The notes under the pieces are model-generated. The model ran no database searches and was not told where the DNA came from. It worked only from the letters and a program-made list of their open reading frames with translations. This document shows positions 1 to 5,328 of a DNA stretch of 5,763 nt, one piece after another; the first letter of the stretch is position 1, and each line of letters opens with the position of its first letter. The stretch comes from Verrucomicrobiales bacterium. Lineage in GTDB: Bacteria; Verrucomicrobiota; Verrucomicrobiia; Verrucomicrobiales; DEV007. Location of the stretch: the NCBI GenBank assembly GCA_003232855.1, contig QIKC01000273.1, positions 1 to 5,763 of the forward strand. Direction: 5' to 3'. The translations under genes and the position numbers were made by a program.

Positions 1-100
1 GTTTCTCATGCGTAAGCCCTGCCTGCTTGGGCCTCCTGAGAAATACGGGCTCGCGGCAGGCGAAAGTTTGTGTTATAGAAATCGCACAGTATGTTCGAAG

Positions 101-111
101 AAGGAGGTGAT
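101..111 (+). promoter_or_regulatory. Perfect 11-nt Shine-Dalgarno sequence deciding a TTG start
   Basis: AAGGAGGTGAT is an 11-nt perfect complement to the usual 3' end of bacterial 16S rRNA (ATCACCTCCTT). It lies inside the reading frame that could open at ATG 91, and is followed at once by TTG at 112-114. The GGAGG core ends 4 nt before this TTG, a slightly short but usable spacing. ATG 91 has no purine-rich site upstream (GAAATCGCACAGT precedes it). The site therefore argues that translation starts at TTG 112, seven codons downstream of the ATG. GTG 157, with GGGAGG in front of it, is a weaker alternative. Confidence 0.7.
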
Positions 112-2268
112 TTGAGAGAGGGGCGGAGAGAGTCCCGGCGGGGGCGGCGGGAGGACGTGACGGCGTCGAGGGGCTTTTTTTGGGGGCTTCTCGCCGTGAT
201 TTCCTTTGCGATTTTCACTCCTAGCGGGCCGGTCGAAGGGACGCACGGGGTCGTTTTTGCTGCTCTCGGGCTTCTTTTATTCGCGTTCCCACCACGCCAG
301 CGGCTCCCCCGTTGGCTGCTTGTCGTTGCCGGGGCGTTCGCCGTCTTCGCGTCTCTGCATCTCCTGCCGCGGGCATTCGGGGGAAGCGGTGGCTGGCGGG
401 GAGGGCTCGAGGCCTTGGGGCTCGAGACTGGAGGACAGATCGCCGTGCAGCCGTTGCAGTCGTTGCTTCGGCTGCTAGGACTCGCCGCGATTCTGGTGGT
501 GGCTCTCGCGGCGGTGTCGCATCGCGTCGATGCCCGCAGGCATTTCCAATTGGCGTTGGGGTTCACGACCCTTGTCGGGATCTACGCCGCAGTTTCGATG
601 ATCGCCAGCGATGTGGGTTGGCACCCCGCCTGGGATATCGAATCGAGTTTCGGCTTGTTTCCCAATCGCAACCACACCGGAACGTTACTGGTGCTGGGGT
701 TCCTCTGCGGGCTGGCTGTGCTCTACCGGGGACTTTCGCGACGGCAGTGGCTTTCGGCCGGGGTAGCTGGCGTCTCGGTGGCCATTACCGGTTGGGCGAC
801 GTTAGGATACAACGTGAGCCGTGCAGGGGCGCTGTTGTTAGGGCTGTTTGCGACGGCTTGGTTATTGGGCTTGGGTCGGCGCCACTTCTCCGTGCGCATG
901 GGGGTCTGCACGGCCGTCCTCGCTGGGCTCGCAGTGCTGCTGTTCGTCGCCTCTGACGCCTCGGTGAAAAGGCGAATTGTGGATACCATCGAGGTGACCA
1001 AGGCTCGGAAAGGGGAGCAGGGAGCGTTGGACGGCGCGCAGCTGTTGATGAAAGACGCCCCGCTCGATTTTCGTATGCTAATCTATTCCGACGCCCTCAA
1101 AATGATCGGTGGCGAGGCGTGGACCGGTATCGGATTGGGCGGGTTCCGCTACGTGTTCCCCCAATACCGGGAGGCGTCGGCGACCAATGCCTTGTGCCTG
1201 CATCCGGAGAGCGATTGGCTAATGCTCGCTGCCGAGACCGGCGTGCAAACTGCCGCGTTGCTGATCGTATTGCTGATCGGCCTGTTCGTGCTGGCGTGGC
1301 GCGGCAAACGCCGTTCGCCTTCGTGGCCGTTACATCTCGGCTGCCTGCTGGCAGCGGCGGTGGTGCCTGTGCATGGCCTGTTCGACGTCCCTGGGCACCG
1401 GGTGGGGATCGCGCTGTCTGCGGTATTCCTTCTCACCATTACCCTGCGTTCGCCCCGTAAGAGTCGGCCTCCTATGCTCGGCGCCCTGGGGCGAGGGGCA
1501 TACCGGCTGGGCGGCGGCGCCATCGCCCTCGGCGGCGCCATCCTACTTCACGCCCAATGGTTCGGCGGAGAGCCCACCGCGCTTTCTGATGCCAGGGTTT
1601 CAGCGGAACGCATCCGGGTGCTTTATATCGACGATCTGGCGGTTCGGGAGGCTGGGACGGGGGTGGTAGTGGGCGAGGATCCGCTCGAACTCGCGATCTC
1701 GATCGCCGAGGGGGCGATCCTACAAACTCCGCTCGATCCCGAACTCCATTTCTTGAGAGGGGGGATGGCGATCAATTTCGACGACAAGAACGATCTGGTC
1801 GATCGCACCTACGCGATCCAGCGTCTGCTCGCCCCGCGCAACACCGAAACGCCACTGCGACAATCGATTTCTTGGGCGTCGATCGATCCAGGGCGCAGCG
1901 CGATCTTGTGGCAGGACGCGCTAAGCCGCGCCCGTTTTCTCGCGGCCACCCCGTCCGGTGGTTTTGAGGGACAACCCCGTAACGTGTGGAATCAGATCAT
2001 GAATCAGGCCAAAGGCGACGAGGAGCTCCTGCTCGAAGCCCTGCCCCTCGCCACCGGGGAAATCGAGTTCTTGCTCTCTTGGATCGGCCAGGTGTCGCCC
2101 GGGCTGCTGGCTCAGACGATGCCCGAATTGCTCGTCGAGGAGGCTTGGGATACCGCCACGAGGAGGCGGTTGCTCGCTGCTTGGAAGCGTCGGGGCGCCC
2201 GCGGTGTCTCCGATGCCGAAGCCTTTGCCGCCACCCATCCGGAATGGTTTGGCGATGTGGGGAACTGA
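112..2268 (+). CDS. O-antigen ligase / Wzy polymerase family membrane protein with long C-terminal extension
   Basis: This is probably an inner-membrane enzyme that polymerises or ligates lipid-linked glycan repeat units on the periplasmic side (Wzy_C / O-antigen ligase family). Counting from TTG 112 the protein has 718 residues. About a dozen hydrophobic segments fill residues 21-481. Family-like motifs are FPNRNHTG (183-190), SRAG (236-239), GIGLGGFRYVFP (339-350), HPESDWLMLAAETG (364-377) and HGLFDVPGHR (421-430). The long hydrophilic stretch between about 281 and 380 matches the large periplasmic loop that carries catalytic residues in this family. Residues from about 484 to the end form a mostly helical, charged soluble extension of some 235 residues that I do not recognise; it could be a TPR-like domain. 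The family core alone is usually about 400-500 residues, so this is a long member. The start is chosen from the perfect Shine-Dalgarno site; ATG 91 would add seven residues. The acceptor and polymer cannot be told from sequence. Membership is secure, but ligase versus polymerase is open. Confidence 0.85.
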   Translation: MREGRRESRRGRREDVTASRGFFWGLLAVISFAIFTPSGPVEGTHGVVFAALGLLLFAFPPRQRLPRWLLVVAGAFAVFASLHLLPRAFGGSGGWRGGLEALGLETGGQIAVQPLQSLLRLLGLAAILVVALAAVSHRVDARRHFQLALGFTTLVGIYAAVSMIASDVGWHPAWDIESSFGLFPNRNHTGTLLVLGFLCGLAVLYRGLSRRQWLSAGVAGVSVAITGWATLGYNVSRAGALLLGLFATAWLLGLGRRHFSVRMGVCTAVLAGLAVLLFVASDASVKRRIVDTIEVTKARKGEQGALDGAQLLMKDAPLDFRMLIYSDALKMIGGEAWTGIGLGGFRYVFPQYREASATNALCLHPESDWLMLAAETGVQTAALLIVLLIGLFVLAWRGKRRSPSWPLHLGCLLAAAVVPVHGLFDVPGHRVGIALSAVFLLTITLRSPRKSRPPMLGALGRGAYRLGGGAIALGGAILLHAQWFGGEPTALSDARVSAERIRVLYIDDLAVREAGTGVVVGEDPLELAISIAEGAILQTPLDPELHFLRGGMAINFDDKNDLVDRTYAIQRLLAPRNTETPLRQSISWASIDPGRSAILWQDALSRARFLAATPSGGFEGQPRNVWNQIMNQAKGDEELLLEALPLATGEIEFLLSWIGQVSPGLLAQTMPELLVEEAWDTATRRRLLAAWKRRGARGVSDAEAFAATHPEWFGDVGN

Positions 2269-2388
2269 GAGGCACCCTGAGTTTTAGGCAACTTTGTTGA
2301 AATCCGCCGGCGTGCCGAGCGCCTAAAGAAAGTTATTTGAAAGCGCCACCGGTGCTGGCATTGGCGACCTGCCGATGTGTGCCTCTCA
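2266..2388. repeat. 10-bp inverted repeat bracketing a structured 123-nt segment
   Basis: TGAGAGGCAC (2266-2275, beginning with the stop codon of the ligase gene) is exactly complementary to GTGCCTCTCA (2379-2388). Inside lie further inverted pairs: TTTAGGC (2283-2289) with GCCTAAA (2321-2327), the palindrome CACCGGTG (2347-2354), and CGCCA (2344-2348) with TGGCG (2362-2366). No flanking target-site duplication is visible. It could be a folded 3' UTR of the ligase mRNA, a small palindromic repeat element, or chance. There is no clear T-run after it, so it is not a standard Rho-independent terminator. Confidence 0.35.
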
Positions 2389-2539
2389 AAGAGCCGTCTC
2401 GCCCTCGGGATTCCTAGGAGCGCAACGGCAAGATGCCCGTCGCCACAACTTGAATGCTTAGCCTCCCCCGCCGAGACGGGCAGAGGAAAAAACGACCCGC
2501 AGCTTGTCCTGGCTTTTTGGAAACCCTGCTGCGCTTGTT
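2389..2539. other. Non-coding stretch between convergent genes with competing inverted repeats
   Basis: I see no gene here. The stretch contains two inverted pairs that share one right arm: CCGTCTCG (2394-2401) pairs with CGAGACGG (2472-2479), and TGCCCGTC (2434-2441) pairs with GACGGGCA (2475-2482). Only one can form at a time. CGCAGC (2498-2503) also pairs with GCTGCG (2528-2533), and on the minus strand this stem is followed by a T6 run (2492-2487), possibly a weak second terminator behind the main one. The intergenic region between the two stop codons is about 330 nt in total. Confidence 0.3.
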
Positions 2540-2570
2540 AAAAAAGCCGCTGGCAGTGGCTGTCAGCCAC
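2540..2570 (-). terminator. Rho-independent terminator of the PEP-CTERM gene
   Basis: Read on the minus strand, the hairpin lies 27 nt after the stop codon of the PEP-CTERM gene. An 8-bp stem with one G-U pair forms between 2567-2560 and 2556-2549, closing a 3-nt loop. A competing fold, GCCACTGCCAGCGGC (2560-2546), sits directly against a run of six T (2545-2540). A stable stem followed immediately by T6 is the classic intrinsic terminator arrangement. The overlapping GTGGCTG/CAGCCAC inverted repeat (2556-2570) adds alternative pairing. On the plus strand no T6 follows, so it should act for the minus gene only. Confidence 0.75.
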
Positions 2571-2597
2571 AAACCTTTTAATCAGGGGGCGTCGTTC

Positions 2598-3377
2598 TTA
2601 GCAACGACGGCGGCGCAGGCCAAATCCGACCAAGGCCAGAAGACCGAGAACTGCCGTCTGCGGCTCCGGGATGATCGACACATTGTCGAAGAGCAAGAAG
2701 CTATCCCCATCGTCCACCTGGGTGTAGTCAGCGGAAAAATCGGTGATGTTGCTGCCCGCAGCACCGGCCAAGGTGCCACCGAAAACGAAGCCATTGATAT
2801 CTACGGAGAAATCGACGTTGGCGCCACTTGCCGTAAAAGTCATATCCAGGTCGTAGCCGAGCGCATAGAAAATATCTGAAGGCACTGTTGGTGTATTCGG
2901 TGTTCCTGAAGAATCAGCCCAAAAGATCTGTAGGTCACCACCGCCCACCCCTCCAGGAGGCTCAAAAGAAAGCGAAAACAGCGAGGTCGGGCCGTCCCAC
3001 AGCGAGAACCCAAAACCGTCTTGCTGCCCGGGGAGGAAATCGGGTCCGACCACGGAAAAATTGAGCGAAACCTCCGTCCCGGCAAGCGCGCGGGTCACCT
3101 CGTGGCGCAGAGAGGCTTCCGTGCCGGTCGGTGCCTCAAAAATCGGTCCGAACACCGCCGCTTGAGAGCCATTGAGCATTCCGAGGAACGAGAAATCCAC
3201 CGTTTCGTCATCCGCCCATCCCCCGACCCCGTCGATCACCTGTGGGGTGAGGGTATCGTTGAACTCCAGACCCTCAAAATTTTCTACCAGCGTCGCAGCA
3301 CCAAACCCGTTGGTCACCGAAACAAAGACAGCGCCCAGCACCAAAATATGACTTCTCATTCGCTTGTGAATTTTCAT
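2598..3377 (-). CDS. PEP-CTERM sorting domain-containing secreted protein
   Basis: This is an exported protein of 259 residues carrying a C-terminal PEP-CTERM signal, which in known systems is recognised by an exosortase at the inner membrane before delivery to the envelope or exopolysaccharide. Residues 1-27 form a signal peptide: basic start (KIHKRMR), hydrophobic core, cleavage likely near GFGA/ATLV. The tail has the PEP motif at 237-239 (IIPEPQ), a hydrophobic helix 241-254, then RRRR and a final Cys at 259. The body (about 28-234) is rich in Asp, Gly, Phe and Ser and looks all-beta, from ENFEG near its start to LLFDNVSI just before PEP. This resembles concanavalin/LamG-like jelly-roll domains, but no catalytic residues are evident and the function is unknown. 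ATG 3377 is preceded by AGAGGG with 7-nt spacing, supporting the start. The gene is monocistronic by context, with its own promoter and terminator. It converges with the ligase gene and diverges from the Calx-beta gene. No exosortase lies in the window. Confidence 0.9.
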   Translation of the reverse strand: MKIHKRMRSHILVLGAVFVSVTNGFGAATLVENFEGLEFNDTLTPQVIDGVGGWADDETVDFSFLGMLNGSQAAVFGPIFEAPTGTEASLRHEVTRALAGTEVSLNFSVVGPDFLPGQQDGFGFSLWDGPTSLFSLSFEPPGGVGGGDLQIFWADSSGTPNTPTVPSDIFYALGYDLDMTFTASGANVDFSVDINGFVFGGTLAGAAGSNITDFSADYTQVDDGDSFLLFDNVSIIPEPQTAVLGLLALVGFGLRRRRC

Positions 3378-3566
3378 TTTCTATCCCTCTGTTCCGAGTT
3401 TGAATTAGTTGTGGCTCACGACGGTGCCCGAATCGACAACCACGACCACGGGGCCACGGGGGCGCCTAGCAGCGTCCGCCGACTCGATCATTGAGAGAAG
3501 CGTCCCGCCGACAATAGCGAGGAAAACGACGAGTTTGGTTCGATAATTATTTAACACAACGAGGTC
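3378..3566 (-). other. Long 5' leader of the PEP-CTERM gene
   Basis: If the sigma70-like promoter at 3567-3595 is used, transcription starts near 3560 and leaves an untranslated leader of about 180 nt. The segment has no convincing gene on either strand. It contains an imperfect direct repeat, AGCGTCCGCCGAC (3471-3483) and AGCGTCCCGCCGAC (3499-3512) on the plus strand, differing by one inserted C. It also has a GC-rich block around 3441-3466 with CCACGGGG repeated twice. A leader this long may carry regulation, but no known riboswitch consensus was recognised. Confidence 0.35.
3385..3390 (-). promoter_or_regulatory. Ribosome binding site of the PEP-CTERM gene
   Basis: On the minus strand AGAGGG is separated by 7 nt (ATAGAAA) from ATG at 3377-3375. 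The spacing is good and it selects this ATG over the in-frame ATG six codons later. Confidence 0.65.
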
Positions 3567-3595
3567 ATTGTGGGGCATTAGAGAGGGGGTGTCAA
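3567..3595 (-). promoter_or_regulatory. Sigma70-like promoter driving the PEP-CTERM gene
   Basis: On the minus strand a perfect -35 box TTGACA (3595-3590) is followed after exactly 17 nt by CACAAT (3572-3567), matching the -10 consensus TATAAT at four of six positions, including the final AAT. The start of transcription would fall near 3560. GGGCATT occurs twice on the plus strand exactly 30 bp apart, once inside the spacer (3573-3579) and once just upstream of the -35 box (3603-3609), which could be an operator pair. Confidence 0.55.
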
Positions 3596-3669
3596 CGTTT
3601 TAGGGCATTTATATGACGCGAAATTCAAACTCTGAAAATGAGTGTTAAGTTGTTTGTTGTGAAGGGGAT

Positions 3670-5250
3670 ATGGGTTATTTGGCGGGCGGGATGCTCGAGC
3701 CGTCATATTGTGCTGGTGTTTTTTCACCGTGTTTGCTATCCTTGGTGGCATTGAAACTTCGCATTATTGCTGTTGGCCTGTGCTGTACCGTATTTCCCGC
3801 CCTGCCTGCGCGGGCAGAGATCGTCGTTTACGAGACGGATTTTGCAATCATGTCGGGTTTTGAAAGCCTCACTGGCCAGGAGGCGTGGGGCTCGAACGAC
3901 CCAGATTTGAACCTCGGTTACGGGGCCGCTGACGGCATTGCCAGGCTGGTGACCCCATCGGAATCATCGAATGCCGGGTTCCTCGGTGGGTTTTATCAGG
4001 ACCGCTTCCCGCCCGGGAGGATCGATGTTCTGCTCTGGCCGGAGCTGCCGGTAATCGGCAGCAACCTCGTGTTCGCCGTCGATGTGGTCTTGGTCGGATC
4101 GGCGAATTTCGGGCCCTTCTCTATCGACGACGTCTTCGGTTGGTGCCTTTGCGATCGCGATGGCGACAGACTGCTATCGCTCCGTTTTGAGCCGACTTCG
4201 AGCGATGACTCCCTGCGGGAGCTCGCGGTGTACGATGCCGATGGGGGGCGTCACCCGAGTGGGTTCGATATCAGCATCGGCGCGCTCTACCGGTTTGAGA
4301 TCACCCTCTCCCCGGAAAGCGGCGGCGAGCGGGCGATGGTGAAAATTCTCGGCGGCAGCGACCCGATCGTCGTCTTCGACGGCCTGTTGCCGGTGGGTAC
4401 CATCGCTGCCGTTGATCGGGTCGCGGCGAGTTGGGAGATGGCTGGCGCTGCAGTCGATCCGGTGACTGGCATCGTTAGTGGCTTCGGTAGCAATTTCATG
4501 GTGTTCGACAATCTGTCGGTCGCCACCACCCTCGCTAACAGTGTCCACGTTTCCGATGTGTGGGTGAACGAGGCGGCGGGCGAGGTGGTCGTCGTCGCGC
4601 AGTTGGGGCAGGCGCTGGGCGCGGACTTCGTCATCGACTACTTGACCGTCGGCAGCGACGCGGTGGCCGGATCAGATTACATTGCGGCGAACACGGTGGC
4701 GTCGCCCTTCGTCATCCCGGCCGGTGCGCTGCAGGGCAGCGTGTCGATCCCCGTGCTCGCGGATGAGATCGCGGAGGCGGACGAGACCTTCCGCCTACAG
4801 TTCAGCTCCCCCAGCGGCGGGCTCACCTACACCGCGCCGTCGGCGACGGTCACCATCCTCGACGACGACGACACGGACGGCGACGGCCTGGCCAACAGCT
4901 GGGAGTTGGCTCATGGTCTCGACCCGGACGATCCCGACGATGCTCTGCTCGACGTCGATGGCAACGGCGCCAGCGCGCTGTTGGACTTCGCCCTCGGGGT
5001 GGCGACCGACGGTGTCACCGGTCTGCCGACGCTGCTCGCCGCGCCGGGGGAGATGGTGTTCACCTTTCAGCGCAACCTCGCTTACACCCACTTGAGCTAC
5101 CGGGTCGAGATCTCTTCTGACCTTGCCGACTGGTCGATTTTCCCCAGCCAGCTCGTCGCGACTTCCGGCGACATCGAAACCCGCCGCGCGCTCATCCCCA
5201 CCGGACCGCTGCGGATCTACGTGCGGCTGACCATCGAGAGCCCCGACTAG
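3670..5250 (+). CDS. Secreted Calx-beta domain protein with DTDGDG calcium-binding segment
   Basis: This is an exported modular protein of 526 residues from ATG 3670; its exact role is unknown, probably calcium-stabilised surface or matrix adhesion. A hydrophobic signal region ends at ALPARA/EIVV, cleaving near residue 49/50. Residues 50-288 are a beta-rich domain running from VYETDF to MVFDNLSV, resembling the body of the neighbouring PEP-CTERM protein. Residues 292-399 fit a Calx-beta domain (VNEAAGEVVVVAQL, SDYIAA, ADETFRLQFSS, ATVTILDDD). Residues 398-433 hold a thrombospondin type 3/EF-like acidic segment (DDDDTDGDGLANSWE, DVDGNG). The C-terminus (about 460-526) contains SYRVEISSDLADW, typical of a beta domain ending many verrucomicrobial exported proteins. 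It has no PEP-CTERM tail. The start is uncertain: ATG 3670 has GAAGGGG only 2 nt away and would give an unusually long signal N-region. TTG 3751 or GTG 3745 would give a normal signal peptide of about 22 residues. The gene diverges from the PEP-CTERM gene and converges with the kinase gene. Confidence 0.85.
   Translation: MGYLAGGMLEPSYCAGVFSPCLLSLVALKLRIIAVGLCCTVFPALPARAEIVVYETDFAIMSGFESLTGQEAWGSNDPDLNLGYGAADGIARLVTPSESSNAGFLGGFYQDRFPPGRIDVLLWPELPVIGSNLVFAVDVVLVGSANFGPFSIDDVFGWCLCDRDGDRLLSLRFEPTSSDDSLRELAVYDADGGRHPSGFDISIGALYRFEITLSPESGGERAMVKILGGSDPIVVFDGLLPVGTIAAVDRVAASWEMAGAAVDPVTGIVSGFGSNFMVFDNLSVATTLANSVHVSDVWVNEAAGEVVVVAQLGQALGADFVIDYLTVGSDAVAGSDYIAANTVASPFVIPAGALQGSVSIPVLADEIAEADETFRLQFSSPSGGLTYTAPSATVTILDDDDTDGDGLANSWELAHGLDPDDPDDALLDVDGNGASALLDFALGVATDGVTGLPTLLAAPGEMVFTFQRNLAYTHLSYRVEISSDLADWSIFPSQLVATSGDIETRRALIPTGPLRIYVRLTIESPD
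3680..3695 (+). promoter_or_regulatory. Possible sigma54 (-24/-12) promoter
   Basis: TGGCGGGCGGGATGCT has the GG and GC dinucleotides of a -24/-12 element with the required 10 nt between them, and matches 8 of 11 positions of TGGCACG-N4-TTGC. Transcription would start near 3706, inside the longest reading frame but upstream of the TTG 3751 start that best fits the signal peptide. RpoN-dependent control of PEP-CTERM genes is known in some exosortase systems. The match is imperfect and the region GC-rich, so this may be chance. Confidence 0.25.
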
Positions 5251-5262
5251 CCCGTATTTGTC

Positions 5263-5294
5263 CGTCTCGCTCGGTCTGCGAGGACGCCTCTTTT
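5263..5294 (+). terminator. Hairpin terminator after the Calx-beta gene
   Basis: Thirteen nucleotides after the TAG, CGTCTCGC (5263-5270) pairs with GCGAGGACG (5278-5286) as an 8-bp stem with one bulged G and a 7-nt loop TCGGTCT. It is followed by CCTCTTTT. The short interrupted T-run makes it a moderate Rho-independent terminator for the plus-strand gene. In the opposite direction the hairpin is followed by GACAAATACG without a T-run, so it should not stop the convergent kinase transcript efficiently. Confidence 0.55.
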
Positions 5295-5328
5295 CCCGCT
5301 GGCGTTGGCTTTGTTCAAATCGAAAGAC

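Noticed and set aside
21..61. Inverted repeat GCCTGC/GCAGGC in the leader, considered as a riboswitch or terminator
   Set aside because: Only 6 bp with a 29-nt loop, no T-run, and no match to the cyclic-di-GMP-I or other riboswitch consensus that I recognise.
6..566. 186-codon open frame on the minus strand across the start of the ligase gene
   Set aside because: The translation is Arg/Ser/Pro/Thr-rich low-complexity sequence, typical of an antisense shadow of a GC-rich gene. It overlaps a well-supported gene and shows no domain.
1513..1542. GGCGGCGCCATC repeated 18 bp apart in the ligase gene
   Set aside because: It encodes a repeated Gly-Gly-Ala-Ile in a membrane segment (GGAIALGGAILL); codon preference and protein constraint explain it.
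2454..2879. 141-codon plus-strand ORF overlapping the 3' end of the PEP-CTERM gene
   Set aside because: It runs through the terminator of the minus gene and is antisense to its convincing C-terminal signal; no ribosome site or domain.
3021..3494. 157-codon plus-strand ORF antisense to the PEP-CTERM gene
   Set aside because: Shadow of the minus-strand gene, whose signal peptide, start and promoter are well supported.
3613..3648. Twelve-codon ORF upstream of the Calx-beta gene, considered as a leader peptide
   Set aside because: No ribosome site, no attenuation-like residue run and no terminator; too short to support.
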